From Bradyrhizobium diazoefficiens (GTDB lineage: Bacteria > Pseudomonadota > Alphaproteobacteria > Rhizobiales > Xanthobacteraceae): a stretch of 64,000 nucleotides of DNA. The notes under the pieces are model-generated. The model worked only from the letters and a program-made list of their open reading frames with translations. It made no database searches and had not been told where the DNA came from. Shown here piece by piece: positions 25,343 through 34,469 of this stretch. The stretch is from positions 186,001 through 250,000 of the forward strand of contig NZ_JAFCJJ010000003.1 in NCBI RefSeq assembly GCF_018131015.1, written 5' to 3'. The number at the start of each line of letters is the position of its first letter. Position 1 is the stretch's first letter. Position numbers and translations under genes: made by a program.

Positions 25343-27655
25343 CTACGCTTCGAGTTGCTTGCCAAGCGGCAAGCTGCGGATGCGCTTGCCGGTGGCGGCG
25401 AAGATCGCGTTCATCAGTGCCGGTGCGAACGGCGGCACGCCGGGCTCGCCAGCGCCGCTCGGCGGGGTGTCGGGTCCGGGCGGCACGATGTAGACGTTGG
25501 TCACCGCCGGAGACTCGTCGATCCTGACGACCTGGAAATCGTCAAAATTCTTCTGCTCCACCTTGCCGTCCTTGAAGCTGATCTCGCCGTATTTGGCGAG
25601 GCTCAGCCCCATGATGGCGGCGCCCTCGATCTGCGACATGATGCGCTCGGGATTGACATAGGTGCCGCAGTCGATCGCGGTGTCGACCCGCGGCACCGTC
25701 AGTTTGCCCTTGTCGTCGACGGCGACCTCGACGACGGTGGCGATGTAGCTGACGAAGCTGCGGTGCACCGCAATGCCGAGGCCGTGACCCTTGGGCACCT
25801 GGCGGCCCCATTCGCCCTTCTCGGCGACCAGCTCGACCACCTTGCGCAGGCGCGCGGTGTCGATCGGGTAGCTGTCATAGGGCTCGCCATAGTTCCAGAG
25901 GTCCTTCACCGCCGGCTTGACGATACGTGGCGTGCCGATCAGCTCCAGCAGCATGTCCTTCTGGTCGCGGCCGGTCGCATGCGCGATCTCGCCGACCATC
26001 GACTGCACCGCGAAGGCGCGCGGGATGTTCGAGACCGACCGGAACCAGCCGATGCGGGTGAAGGCGGCGGCTTCCGGGTTCTCGCAGGAGATGTTGGCGA
26101 TCTCGAACGGCATGTCGACCAGGCCCATGCCGAGCTCGAAGGGCGCCTGGTTCTTGGCACCCGCCGCGAAGGTCGAGGCGATGGTCGGCGCGACGCTGCG
26201 ATGGCGCCAGGCGATCACCTTGCCGCTCTTGTCGAGCCCTGCCTCGATCCGCTCGACCGAGACGGTGTGCAGGAAGTCGTGGCGGACGTCGTCCTCCCGC
26301 GTCCACTGCACCTTGACCGGCGAGCCGAGCTCTTTCGACAGCAGCGCGGCCTCGAGCGCGAAGTCGCATTTCGACTTGCGGCCGAACCCGCCGCCGAGCA
26401 GCGTCACGTTGACGGTGACGTTGCCCTCGGGAATGCCGAGCGTCTTGGCGACGTCCTCGCGCGTGCCGCCCGGGCTTTGCACGGGGGCCCAGATCTCGGC
26501 CTTGTCGCCCTTGACGTCGGCGACCGCAACCGGCGGCTCCATGCTGGCATGGGCCAGATGCGGCAGGTAGTACTCGCCGACGATGACCTTGTCGGCGCCC
26601 TTCAGGGCCGCGTCCGCGTCCCCCTCCTTGCGCAGCACGAGGCCTGGCTTGCGCGAGGCCTCCTCGAGCTCCTTGCGGTAGGCGACCGAGTCGTATTTGC
26701 CGTTAGCCCCGTCGTCCCACACCAGCTTCAGCGCGTCGCGGCCCTTGATCGCCGCGCCGGTGTTGCGCGCGATCACAGCGACGCCGCCGAGCGGCTGGAA
26801 TTTTGACGGCCACGGCCAGCCGCGCGCCTGTATCACCTTCTCGACGCCCGGAACCTTGAGCGCCGCATCCGGATCGAACGAGACGAGCTTGCCACCGGTC
26901 ACCGGCGGCCGCGCGATCACGGCGTATTTCATGCCGGGAAGCCGCACGTCGGCGCCGTACCGCGCCTTGCCGGTGGTGATGTCGTGAAGATCGACGGTGC
27001 TGATCTGGCCCTTGCCGAGATAGCGGAAGTCCTTGGCGTCCTTCAGCTTGAGCCCCTCGACGCTCGGCACCGATTCCTTGGCGGCGTCGGCCGCGAGTTC
27101 GCCGTAGCCGAGCTTGCGCCCGCTCGCGCTGTGGACGATCTCGTGATTGACGGCCTTCACCTCGGTCGCCGGCACGCCCCAGCGTTTCGCCGCGGCCTGC
27201 TCCAGCATGGTGCGGGCGGACGCGCCGATCTGGCGCATCGGGATCAGATAGTGGCGGGTGCTGCGCGAGCCGTCGGTGTCCTGGTTGCCGAACTTGACCT
27301 CGTCGCCGGGGGCCTGCTGCACCTTCACCCTCGACCAGTCGGCTTCCATCTCCTCGGCCACGATCAGCGGCAGGCTGGTGCGCACGCCGGTGCCCATCTC
27401 GGAACGATGGGCGAGGATGGTGACGATGCCGTCCGGGGCGACGGCAACGAAGACGCGCGGATCGACCACGACGCCATGGGGCATCTTGCCGGCGCCGGTC
27501 TCGTAGGCGAGGGCCTGGCGGGACATCACGGGGGCGGCGAGCACGAAGCCGCCGGTGATGCCGAGTCCCTTCAGGATGTTGCGGCGCGAGACCTTCTCGA
27601 CCTTGACGTTCTTTTCGAAGCCACGAAGCTTTCCGGGATTGTCGATGAAATTCAT
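25343..27655 (-). CDS. iorB: Isoquinoline 1-oxidoreductase-type molybdenum hydroxylase, large subunit
   Basis: A 770-residue protein of the xanthine oxidase family, IorB branch. A Tat signal (VSRRNILKGLGITGGFVLA, Arg24-Arg25) indicates export. Molybdopterin-binding stretches include HRSEMGTGVRTSLPLIVAEEME, TLLGGGFGRKSKCDF, TREDDVRHDFLH and the C-terminal GAGEPGVPPFAPALMNAI, whose Glu is the catalytic base. The VDTAIDCGTYVNPERIMSQIEGAAIMGLS block is characteristic. It would hydroxylate an N-heteroaromatic or oxidise an aldehyde, with electrons going through the partner iron-sulfur subunit. The substrate is unknown; with alcohol dehydrogenases on both sides an aldehyde is attractive. It starts one base after the small-subunit stop. 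No FAD subunit is encoded nearby, as is normal for this branch. Confidence 0.88.
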   Translation of the reverse strand: MNFIDNPGKLRGFEKNVKVEKVSRRNILKGLGITGGFVLAAPVMSRQALAYETGAGKMPHGVVVDPRVFVAVAPDGIVTILAHRSEMGTGVRTSLPLIVAEEMEADWSRVKVQQAPGDEVKFGNQDTDGSRSTRHYLIPMRQIGASARTMLEQAAAKRWGVPATEVKAVNHEIVHSASGRKLGYGELAADAAKESVPSVEGLKLKDAKDFRYLGKGQISTVDLHDITTGKARYGADVRLPGMKYAVIARPPVTGGKLVSFDPDAALKVPGVEKVIQARGWPWPSKFQPLGGVAVIARNTGAAIKGRDALKLVWDDGANGKYDSVAYRKELEEASRKPGLVLRKEGDADAALKGADKVIVGEYYLPHLAHASMEPPVAVADVKGDKAEIWAPVQSPGGTREDVAKTLGIPEGNVTVNVTLLGGGFGRKSKCDFALEAALLSKELGSPVKVQWTREDDVRHDFLHTVSVERIEAGLDKSGKVIAWRHRSVAPTIASTFAAGAKNQAPFELGMGLVDMPFEIANISCENPEAAAFTRIGWFRSVSNIPRAFAVQSMVGEIAHATGRDQKDMLLELIGTPRIVKPAVKDLWNYGEPYDSYPIDTARLRKVVELVAEKGEWGRQVPKGHGLGIAVHRSFVSYIATVVEVAVDDKGKLTVPRVDTAIDCGTYVNPERIMSQIEGAAIMGLSLAKYGEISFKDGKVEQKNFDDFQVVRIDESPAVTNVYIVPPGPDTPPSGAGEPGVPPFAPALMNAIFAATGKRIRSLPLGKQLEA

Positions 27656-27656
27656 G

Positions 27657-28109
27657 TCACACTCCCGTGGATGCGAGGTGGACGGCAGCTTCGATGCGCT
27701 GGTAGCAGCCGCAGCGGCAGATGTTGCCCGACATCTCCTCGCGGATCTGCTCGTGCGACGGTTTTGGATTTTCCATCAGCAGCGCGGCGGCCTGCATGAT
27801 CTGGCCGGCCTGGCAGAAGCCGCATTGCGGAACGTTGACCTGGCGCCAGGCCTTCTGCACGGGGTGATCGCCGGTCGGGTGCAGTCCCTCGATCGTGGTG
27901 ACTTCGCGTCCGGCCACGTCGTTGATCGACGTGACGCAGGAGCGGACGGCTTCCTTGTCGACGATGACCGTGCAGGAGCCGCACAGGGCCTGGCCGCAGC
28001 CGAACTTGGTGCCGGTCAGCCCGGCCTCGTCGCGCAGGAACCAGATTAGCGGGAGATCCGGGTCGCCGTCCCAGCTCTGTTCCTGGCCGTTGATCTTCAG
28101 CTTGATCAT
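27657..28109 (-). CDS. iorA: Isoquinoline 1-oxidoreductase-type [2Fe-2S] small subunit
   Basis: A 150-residue protein from the ATG at 28107-28109. The plant-type ferredoxin cluster is bound by Cys38, Cys43, Cys46 and Cys58 (FGCGQALCGSC...RSC). The second, helical [2Fe-2S] cluster is bound by Cys96 and Cys99 (QCGFCQAG) and by Cys131 and Cys133 (GNICRCGCY). It passes electrons from the molybdenum site of the large subunit to an outside acceptor, probably a periplasmic cytochrome. It has no signal peptide and should be co-exported with the Tat-targeted partner. The pair is an operon with one base between stop and start. Confidence 0.92.
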   Translation of the reverse strand: MIKLKINGQEQSWDGDPDLPLIWFLRDEAGLTGTKFGCGQALCGSCTVIVDKEAVRSCVTSINDVAGREVTTIEGLHPTGDHPVQKAWRQVNVPQCGFCQAGQIMQAAALLMENPKPSHEQIREEMSGNICRCGCYQRIEAAVHLASTGV

Positions 28110-28771
28110 GATCGTCCCTCGCTCTTCATAAGCTTTGCCGGATTTGTCAGATTTCGCCGACGTCGACTGGCATGATGATTCAGGCGTCGTCGCTACCGCA
28201 TCCCGCTGGTCGTCCCCGCAGGCAAATCCCGCCAGGAGGCGGGGATGCGAATCGCAATGTTCGGATGTGCTCGATACCTCTCGTGTTGTTCTTGCTTGCT
28301 TGAATTTTCTTGATCGAATTTCATGCGGCATCGTGACGGCGCGATCGTATCAGAGATCCGACCGTGCCGGCATTCACAGCCGGGTGTTCTCGACGTGAGG
28401 AGATTGCATCCGTGGTTTGTCAAAAGCAGGGCGTGGCGACCGGCCGCATGCGATTGCGGGCGCGCGACGATCGATATCGGCAAAAAAGCTTCGTCCGCCA
28501 GAGGGACTGCGCGGACGAAGCAGTATGCCTCAGTCGAGGGAGGGAGAAACGCAGGGGCCCGCGGACTTCGAGACGGAAGCGCGGGACTGCGCAGTCATTC
28601 AGAGACCAGGACTGAGGGAGCACAAGGTCTCGCACACGCCATCGCATTGGCGGCGCGGTCGTTGCGATATTCCGGCCGCCGCCCGTCAGGCTCGCTGGTC
28701 CTGGTCGGAGCCAGCGAGCGGACGAGATGAGTAGCGGCCCTGGTCTGGCGGCCTTGGTCAGACGGTTCTGG
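28110..28771. other. 662-base gene-free stretch between iorA and gfa
   Basis: No convincing gene. The 3' side (28482-28521) holds an intrinsic terminator for the gfa transcript (listed separately). A second hairpin with 9-base arms (28690-28698 and 28711-28719) lies 50 bases past the gfa stop. The part from 28110 to about 28330 is relatively AT-rich (TTGAATTTTCTTGATCGAAT near 28303) and is the likely iorAB promoter region, but I could not fix -35/-10 boxes. Short repeats of CTTGGTCAG/TCTGGTCAGG occur just before 28771. Confidence 0.7.
28482..28521 (-). terminator. Rho-independent terminator downstream of gfa
   Basis: Arms 28511-28521 and 28488-28498 are perfectly complementary (11 base pairs, GCTTCGTCCGC / GCGGACGAAGC), with a 12-base loop. 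On the minus strand the stem is followed directly by six T (28482-28487). It lies 250 bases after the gfa stop and would end transcripts of the gfa/flhA/xox genes before iorA. Confidence 0.82.
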
Positions 28772-29335
28772 TCAGGCGGCCTTGGCTTTCGCCACGTGGG
28801 TCGCGATCGCGTCCATCAACGCCGGCGACAGGCAGTCATAGGGCTCGAGCCCGATTTCCTTCAGGCGCGACCGGATGCCGGCCATCTGTTCCGGCTTCAC
28901 GCCCGACTCGATCACCGAGGAGACGAAGGCGGCGAATTGCGGCGCCTGCGAGCCCTGTTCCTGGAACAGCTCGGGATGGATGAAGTCGAGTCCGTAGAAC
29001 GGATGGTTCTTGTTCTCGATGCGGCCGTACATGTGCGTGCCGCAGGCCTTGCAGGCGTAGCGCTGGATCACCGCGGACGGGTCGACGATGTGCAGCTTGT
29101 CGCCGTTCTCGAGCACGGCCACGTTCTGGCGCGGAACCACCGCGACGACGGAGAAGGTCGCGCCCGACGGCTTCCAGCACTTCGTGCAGCCGCAGGCATG
29201 GTTGTGGGCGACGTCGCCCTTGATGCCGACCTTGACCTGATGGTCCGGGCACTTGCAGGCCAGGGTGCCGCCGGCGAAGCTGCCGCTGCCCTGCTTGACG
29301 CCGTGGTCGATCGATGGGTGGAGTGCAACAGTCAT
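28772..29335 (-). CDS. gfa: S-(hydroxymethyl)glutathione synthase (glutathione-dependent formaldehyde-activating enzyme)
   Basis: A 187-residue zinc protein. It binds glutathione and speeds its condensation with formaldehyde, feeding FlhA. The Gfa/CENP-V fold is shown by the cysteine pattern CKC (27, 29), CGCTKC (48, 50, 53) and CKACG (95, 98), with the [24 protein letters not shown] stretch specific to true Gfa enzymes. Its start at 29335 follows the flhA stop by 34 bases on the same strand. Together with flhA and the distant fghA it completes formaldehyde oxidation to formate, as expected beside a methanol dehydrogenase. Confidence 0.95.
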   Translation of the reverse strand: MTVALHPSIDHGVKQGSGSFAGGTLACKCPDHQVKVGIKGDVAHNHACGCTKCWKPSGATFSVVAVVPRQNVAVLENGDKLHIVDPSAVIQRYACKACGTHMYGRIENKNHPFYGLDFIHPELFQEQGSQAPQFAAFVSSVIESGVKPEQMAGIRSRLKEIGLEPYDCLSPALMDAIATHVAKAKAA

Positions 29336-29369
29336 GGGACGATCCTCCTGGTGGGTTATGTTTTCCGCT

Positions 29370-30479
29370 TCAGTACACGACGACTGAACGGATCGATTTG
29401 CCCTCGTGCATCAGGTCGAAGCCCTTGTTGATGTCCTCGAGCTTCAGCACGTGGGTGATCATCGGGTCGATCTGGATCTTTCCGTTCATGTACCAGTCGA
29501 CGATCTTGGGCACGTCGGTGCGGCCGCGTGCGCCGCCGAAGGCGGTGCCGCGCCAGTTGCGCCCGGTGACGAGCTGGAACGGGCGGGTGGCGATCTCCTT
29601 GCCGGCCTCCGCGACGCCGATGATGATCGAGGTGCCCCAGCCGCGGTGGCAGGCTTCCAGCGCCTGGCGCATTACCGTGGTGTTGCCGGTGCAGTCGAAG
29701 GTGTAGTCGGCGCCGCCATCGGTCAGGCCGACCAGGTGCTGGACGATGTCCCCGGTGACCTTCTTCGGGTTGACGAAGTCGGTCATGCCGAACTTGCGGC
29801 CCCACTCCTCCTTGGAGTCGTTGATGTCGACGCCGATGATCTTGTCGGCGCCGGCCATCTTGGCGCCCTGGATCACGTTGAGGCCGATGCCGCCGAGGCC
29901 GAACACGACGACGTTGGCGCCCGGCTCGACCTTGGCGGTGTTGACGACGGCGCCGACGCCCGTGGTGACGCCGCAGCCGATGTAGCAGCTCTTGTCGAAC
30001 GGTGCGTCCTGGCGGATCTTCGCCACCGCGATCTCCGGCAGCACGGTGAAGTTCGAGAAGGTCGAGCAGCCCATGTAGTGGTAGACCGGCTTGCCCTTGT
30101 AGGAGAAGCGGCTGGTGCCATCGGGCATCACGCCCTTGCCTTGCGTCGCGCGGATCGCGGTGCAGAGATTGGTCTTCCGGCTCAGGCAGCTTTTGCACTG
30201 CCGGCATTCCGGCGTGTAGAGCGGGATGACGTGGTCGCCCGGCTTCACCGAGGTCACGCCGGCGCCGATCTCGCGCACGATGCCGGCGCCCTCATGGCCG
30301 AGGATCGAGGGGAAGATGCCCTCGCTGTCGAAGCCGTCGAGCGTGTAGGCATCGGTGTGGCAGATGCCTGTTGCCTTGATCTCGACCAGGACTTCGCCGG
30401 CCTTCGGTCCTTCCAGATCGAGCTCGACGATCTCCAGCGGCTTCTTGGCTTCGAAAGCAACGGCGGCACGTGTCTTCAT
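29370..30479 (-). CDS. flhA: S-(hydroxymethyl)glutathione dehydrogenase (class III alcohol dehydrogenase)
   Basis: A 369-residue zinc enzyme from the ATG at 30477-30479. It oxidises S-hydroxymethylglutathione to S-formylglutathione with NAD+. Catalytic zinc ligands are Cys40 (GICHTD) and His62 (GHEGAG), and the structural zinc uses Cys92, 95, 98 and 106 ([15 protein letters not shown]). NAD is bound at [18 protein letters not shown], and the class III-typical [14 protein letters not shown] is present. Length is exactly that of the family. It lies between xoxG (61 bases upstream) and gfa, giving the order xoxF-xoxG-flhA-gfa on one strand. That order links methanol oxidation directly to formaldehyde removal. 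Confidence 0.96.
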   Translation of the reverse strand: MKTRAAVAFEAKKPLEIVELDLEGPKAGEVLVEIKATGICHTDAYTLDGFDSEGIFPSILGHEGAGIVREIGAGVTSVKPGDHVIPLYTPECRQCKSCLSRKTNLCTAIRATQGKGVMPDGTSRFSYKGKPVYHYMGCSTFSNFTVLPEIAVAKIRQDAPFDKSCYIGCGVTTGVGAVVNTAKVEPGANVVVFGLGGIGLNVIQGAKMAGADKIIGVDINDSKEEWGRKFGMTDFVNPKKVTGDIVQHLVGLTDGGADYTFDCTGNTTVMRQALEACHRGWGTSIIIGVAEAGKEIATRPFQLVTGRNWRGTAFGGARGRTDVPKIVDWYMNGKIQIDPMITHVLKLEDINKGFDLMHEGKSIRSVVVY

Positions 30480-30540
30480 CGGTAACTCCTCAAATTCTCG
30501 AAAGGACGCCAAGAGGTAGTCTCGGCAGCCCTTGCAACGT

Positions 30541-31062
30541 TCATTTCTTGCCCATGCAGGCGTCTTCCGCCTTGGTGTAGGCCTCCGTCTTCTCCTCCTT
30601 CTTGGCGGGGCGCTGGCGGCCCCACGCGTCTGTGGAGCGGGCGCGGAGATAGACGTACAGATCGTCCATGTAGCAGGCGACGTTGGGATTATCGCCGAAC
30701 GCCGGCATGACGTTCTCGGCGGCGGTGGAGATGTTCTTGCGGCCGGACGCGACGACCCCGAGGAAGTCGCCATAGCTCATGGATTTGACCGAATCCTTCA
30801 ACGCCGGTGCGTAGGTGGATCCCATGCCGTCGGGGCCATGGCAGACATGGCAGTCGGAGTGATAGCGGCGGTACCCGGAATAGGTGAACCAGTCCACGGT
30901 GCCGTCGGCCGAAATCTTGTAGGTCGGGTTTCCTTCCTTATCGAGCCACTTTCCGTCGTCTTCCTTCTTGACAGCGGTCGGGTCGCCTGGACCTTCCGCC
31001 TGTGCGAGTCCCCCGGACGCAGCGAAGATGATTGCAACGATGACAAGGCCGATTTTACGCAA
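30541..31062 (-). CDS. xoxG: Cytochrome c for XoxF-type methanol dehydrogenase
   Basis: A 173-residue periplasmic protein with signal peptide ([21 protein letters not shown]). One haem site, CHVCH (Cys71, Cys74, His75), is preceded by [10 protein letters not shown] and followed by the [12 protein letters not shown] stretch. [11 protein letters not shown] (Met119) gives the sixth ligand and the conserved XoxG/MxaG-type loop, with [12 protein letters not shown] after it. It takes electrons from PQQ in XoxF. It follows xoxF by 81 bases that contain a strong hairpin, which could set a lower xoxG level than xoxF. Confidence 0.93.
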   Translation of the reverse strand: MRKIGLVIVAIIFAASGGLAQAEGPGDPTAVKKEDDGKWLDKEGNPTYKISADGTVDWFTYSGYRRYHSDCHVCHGPDGMGSTYAPALKDSVKSMSYGDFLGVVASGRKNISTAAENVMPAFGDNPNVACYMDDLYVYLRARSTDAWGRQRPAKKEEKTEAYTKAEDACMGKK

Positions 31063-31096
31063 GAGATTTTCCTCGAAGGCGTTCGGTGGAGACGAG

Positions 31097-31125
31097 CCGG
31101 CGCGTGGAGTTGATCCACGCGCCGG
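31097..31125 (-). promoter_or_regulatory. Perfect hairpin between xoxF and xoxG
   Basis: Arms 31097-31108 and 31114-31125 pair over 12 bases (CCGGCGCGTGGA with TCCACGCGCCGG) around a five-base loop. No T-run follows on either strand, so it is not a standard terminator. Placed in the 81-base gap of the xoxF-xoxG transcript it more likely protects the xoxF 3' end after processing or causes partial termination. Confidence 0.75.
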
Positions 31126-31143
31126 AGCGATGCTGAACAGGGC

Positions 31144-32946
31144 CTAGTTGGGCAGCGAGAACACGGTCAGCGTGCCGCCGAGTGCCGTGTAGTTGCTGAG
31201 GGCCGCGTAGCCGCCGACTGCGCCGAGGCCGGCGGTCGGATCGGTCAGACCAGCCGCGAGGCCGATGCCGGCCCAGCCGCCGACGCCGGAGAGCACGGCA
31301 ACGTACTGCTTGCCGCCGTTCTCATACGTCGTGACGTTGCCGATGATGCCGGAGGGAGTCTTGAACTTGTAGAGCTCCTTGCCGGTCTTGGCGTCGACCG
31401 CCTTCAGATAGCCTTCCAGCGTGCCGTAGAACACCACGCCGCCGGCCGTTGCGAGCGCGCCCGACCAGACCGAGAACTGCTCCTTGTTCGACCAGACGAT
31501 CTTGCCGGTCTTGCCGTCCCAGGCGATGAAATTGCCCATGTGGCTTTCACCCTGCGGCGGATACATCGAGAGCGTCGCACCCACATAGGGCTGGCCCGCG
31601 GTGTAGCTCACCTTGAACGGCTCGTAGTCCATGCAGACGTGGTTGGTCGGAACGTAGAACAGCTGCGTGTCCGGCGAGTAGGCCGCCGGCTGCTCGTCCT
31701 TGGAGCCGAGCGCGGCCGGGCAGATGCCCTTGGTGTTGTGGTCCTCGCCGCCCTTCTCGGTCGAAGCCGCGTCGAGCACCTTCGGACGGCCATAGGTCGG
31801 CGAGTTCTTGTCCATGTCGACGCCGGAGGTCCAGTTCACCTTCGGATCGTACTTCTCGGCGACCAGCAGCTCGCCGGTGCCGCGATCGAGCGTATAGCCG
31901 AGACCGTTACGATCGAAATGCGTCAAGAGCTTGCGTGCCTGGCCGTTGATCGACTGATCGGACAGGATCATCTCGTTGATGCCGTCATAGTCCCACTCGT
32001 CGTGGGGCGTCATCTGATAGACCCACTTGGCGACGCCGGTGTCCGGATTGCGCGCCCAGATCGTCATCGACCACTTGTTGTCGCCGGGACGCTGCTTCGG
32101 ATTCCAGGTCGAGGGGTTGCCCGATCCGTAGTAGATCAGATTCATCTCGGGATCATAGGAGATCCAGCCCCAGGTGGCGCCGCCGCCGATCTTCCACTGA
32201 TCGCCCTGCCAGGTCTTCAAGGAGGAGTCCTTGCCGATCGGCTTGCCGAGCGAGGTGGTCTTGTCGTCGACCAGGATCTGGTCATCCGGGCCCTCCGAGA
32301 AGCCGCGCCAGGCCAGCTTGCCGGTCTTGATGTCGTAGGCGGTCATGTGGGCCTGCACGCCGAACTCGCCGCCGGAGATGCCGATCAGCACCTTGTCCTT
32401 GACTACCATCGGCGCCGAGGTGCCGGTCTCGCCCTTGCCGGGATCGCCGTTCTTCGCGGTCCAGGCAACCTGGCCGCTCTTGGCGTCGAGCGCGACGAGG
32501 GTGGTGTCGGCCTGGTGCAGGAAGATCTTGCCGTCGCCATAGGCGAGACCGCGGTTAACCGTATCGCAGCACATCACCGGGATGACGTTCGGATCCTGCT
32601 TCGGCTCGTACTTCCAGACGATCTTGTTCTCGTTGGAAAGGTCAATGGCGTAGACCTTGTTCGGGAACGGTGTATGGACGTACATCATGTTGCCGATGAT
32701 CAGCGGGCCGCCTTCGTGGCCGCGCAACACGCCGGTCGAGAAGGTCCATGCGACCTGGAGCTTGCCGACGTTTTGGGCGTTGATCTGGTTCAGCTTGGAG
32801 TAGCGGGTATTGGCATAGTCGCCGGTCGCCATCACCCAGTCTTTCGGGTTCTGCGACATCTTGAGCACTTCGTCATTGGCTGACGCGCTCCCGGCGGCGA
32901 GAGCCGCCGCGGAGCCAAGAAAGGTTGCCAGTAGCACCTTGCGCAT
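31144..32946 (-). CDS. xoxF: Lanthanide-dependent methanol dehydrogenase XoxF
   Basis: A 600-residue periplasmic PQQ enzyme that oxidises methanol. The start is the ATG at 32944-32946: GGAGG lies seven bases before it, while the ATG two codons earlier would be only one base from GGAGG. A signal peptide ends near ASANDEV. Marks are the vicinal cysteines in [12 protein letters not shown] (about 124), [21 protein letters not shown]-stacking Trp and blade motifs. The catalytic Asp in [10 protein letters not shown] (about 318) is followed two residues later by the lanthanide-ligating Asp; calcium-type MxaF has Ala there. No mxaFI genes exist in the window, so methanol oxidation here should depend on lanthanides. 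Confidence 0.97.
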   Translation of the reverse strand: MRKVLLATFLGSAAALAAGSASANDEVLKMSQNPKDWVMATGDYANTRYSKLNQINAQNVGKLQVAWTFSTGVLRGHEGGPLIIGNMMYVHTPFPNKVYAIDLSNENKIVWKYEPKQDPNVIPVMCCDTVNRGLAYGDGKIFLHQADTTLVALDAKSGQVAWTAKNGDPGKGETGTSAPMVVKDKVLIGISGGEFGVQAHMTAYDIKTGKLAWRGFSEGPDDQILVDDKTTSLGKPIGKDSSLKTWQGDQWKIGGGATWGWISYDPEMNLIYYGSGNPSTWNPKQRPGDNKWSMTIWARNPDTGVAKWVYQMTPHDEWDYDGINEMILSDQSINGQARKLLTHFDRNGLGYTLDRGTGELLVAEKYDPKVNWTSGVDMDKNSPTYGRPKVLDAASTEKGGEDHNTKGICPAALGSKDEQPAAYSPDTQLFYVPTNHVCMDYEPFKVSYTAGQPYVGATLSMYPPQGESHMGNFIAWDGKTGKIVWSNKEQFSVWSGALATAGGVVFYGTLEGYLKAVDAKTGKELYKFKTPSGIIGNVTTYENGGKQYVAVLSGVGGWAGIGLAAGLTDPTAGLGAVGGYAALSNYTALGGTLTVFSLPN

Positions 32947-33457
32947 AATCATTCCTCCGTTGGTCTCGTTTATTGTTTCCGAAGCATTGCTCAATCGCCG
33001 GGCTTCTCGTCCGGCGTCTGCTCGTGCAGGGCGGTCACGTAAGGGCATCAGAACGAAGCTGTGCTGTTTCCTCCTCCTGATGAGAGCCACGGGTCCGCCT
33101 GCAGGAGCGGCCCGTTCTTGTTGTTCCTGCTGCGATACGTAACGACTTCGCCATCGGGAAACTTGCCCAGAAGGGAAGCCGGTTTGCTCGACAGCGCACG
33201 GATAGAAAGATTTTGATTTTGCAGTAGCGAATTCAGCGGCTTCTGCGCCTAAGGGTGCAGCACCGAGGTACAGGTTCCCCTTGACGGCGGTGCGATGAAG
33301 GCGGAGGATTAACTCTAAAGGTGGCAATGGAGCGGAGGCGCTCGTTCCAAAAGACCGCCAAAATTTGAGGTAAACGTCACGCAATCACGGCTGAGGGCGC
33401 CGGCAGCGCTGGTTGCGATCTCGTGTCAATTCCCGGATCAACCCAGTGGCTGGATTA
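32947..33457. other. Divergent control region between xoxF and the AraC regulator
   Basis: 511 bases without a credible gene on either strand. It holds the xoxF ribosome site (GGAGG at 32954-32958, minus strand) and must contain promoters for both xoxF and the regulator. AT-richer patches occur at about 33207-33230 (AAAGATTTTGATTTTGCAGT) and 33350-33380. I could not define -35/-10 boxes or an operator with confidence. A purine-rich GGAGGAGGAAACAG stretch (minus strand, around 33065) could be a ribosome site without a gene. Confidence 0.6.
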
Positions 33458-34426
33458 ATGTCCGACACAATTCACACGCTCTCGACGACCGGACTGACGC
33501 CGAAGCGGCAGATCCAGAGTTGGGTCGACGGACTGACGAGCCTGTGCGGTCATTTCGACGTTGATCCGCTGGAGGCCTCCTCGCTCGAGGGCCGCATCGA
33601 CTACACCACCGTGTCGCGCCTGAAGCTGTGCCAGATCGAGGTGAGTCAGCATCGCATCGCCCATACGCTGGCGCGCGCCAAGGCCAATGAGCATCCCTAC
33701 ATCAAGATCCATTTCCAGACCTATGGCGTGTCCTATTTCGAGCAGGAGGGGCGCCACATCGAGCTCAACCCGGGCGACATCATCGCCTATGACGTTTCCT
33801 GCCCGCATTCGATCATCAGCCCCGCCTTCACGCGCCACGACGTCGTGATCGTGCCCAAGGCGCTGCTGCGCGACCGCGGCTTCCCGTCGCAGCGGATGCC
33901 GGCCTGCAAGCTGTCGGCACGCACCGGGACGGGGCGGATCGCCCATGACTTCGTCCATGCCACCTTCGACGAGGCGGCCAAGCTGTCGGCAAACAGCGCG
34001 GTCGGGGTGGCCGATTCGCTGATCGACCTGCTGCTGCTGCCGTTGCGCGAGGCCGACACGATGTTCGATCGGGTCGGGCCCGAGGCGATGTATGTGCGCG
34101 CCCAGTTCTTCATCCGCGAGCACCTGCGCGATCCGGATCTGTGCATCGATCAGATCTCGGCCGAGCTCGGCTGCTCCAAGCGCTATCTGCACATGCTGTT
34201 CTCCGAGCGCGGCACCACCGTGAGCGACTACATCTGGCAGGCGCGGCTGCAGAACTGCCGCCAGGAGCTCGAGGCCCACGCCGGCAAGACCATCACCGAC
34301 GTCGCGTTCTCCTGGGGCTTCTCCAGCTCATCGCATTTCAGTCGCGTGTTCCGGAAATATTTCGGCGTGGTGCCGTCCTCGATCCACAAGGCGCAGCAGG
34401 GTGCGGCCGTCGCGGACGAGCATTAG
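33458..34426 (+). CDS. AraC-family transcriptional regulator divergent from xoxF
   Basis: A 322-residue protein. The ATG at 33458 is taken; the frame extends 15 codons upstream from a weaker codon. The N-terminal two thirds resemble the AraC-binding-like sensor domain (KIHFQTYGVSYFEQEGRHIELNPGDIIAYDVSCPHSI). The C-terminus has the two-helix-turn-helix AraC domain: LCIDQISAELGCSKRYLHMLFSERGTTVSDYIWQARL and ITDVAFSWGFSSSSHFSRVFRKYFGVVPS. Divergence from xoxF suggests control of xoxF or of its own gene in response to an alcohol, aldehyde or metal signal. The inducer is not known. Confidence 0.88.
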   Translation: MSDTIHTLSTTGLTPKRQIQSWVDGLTSLCGHFDVDPLEASSLEGRIDYTTVSRLKLCQIEVSQHRIAHTLARAKANEHPYIKIHFQTYGVSYFEQEGRHIELNPGDIIAYDVSCPHSIISPAFTRHDVVIVPKALLRDRGFPSQRMPACKLSARTGTGRIAHDFVHATFDEAAKLSANSAVGVADSLIDLLLLPLREADTMFDRVGPEAMYVRAQFFIREHLRDPDLCIDQISAELGCSKRYLHMLFSERGTTVSDYIWQARLQNCRQELEAHAGKTITDVAFSWGFSSSSHFSRVFRKYFGVVPSSIHKAQQGAAVADEH

Positions 34427-34469
34427 CGGCCGGGCAGGGCGCGGGCTCCTCAACCGCCGCGCGGTCTTC

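Noticed and set aside
31144..32946. Calcium-dependent MxaF methanol dehydrogenase
   Set aside because: The residue two after the catalytic Asp is Asp (WDYD), not Ala. There is no mxaI small subunit or other mxa gene; the partner is XoxG.
32980..33000. A -35/-10 pair for xoxF around TTGAGC at 32989-32994 (minus strand)
   Set aside because: It would start transcription almost at the ribosome site, leaving no usable leader, and no good -10 box is at the right distance.
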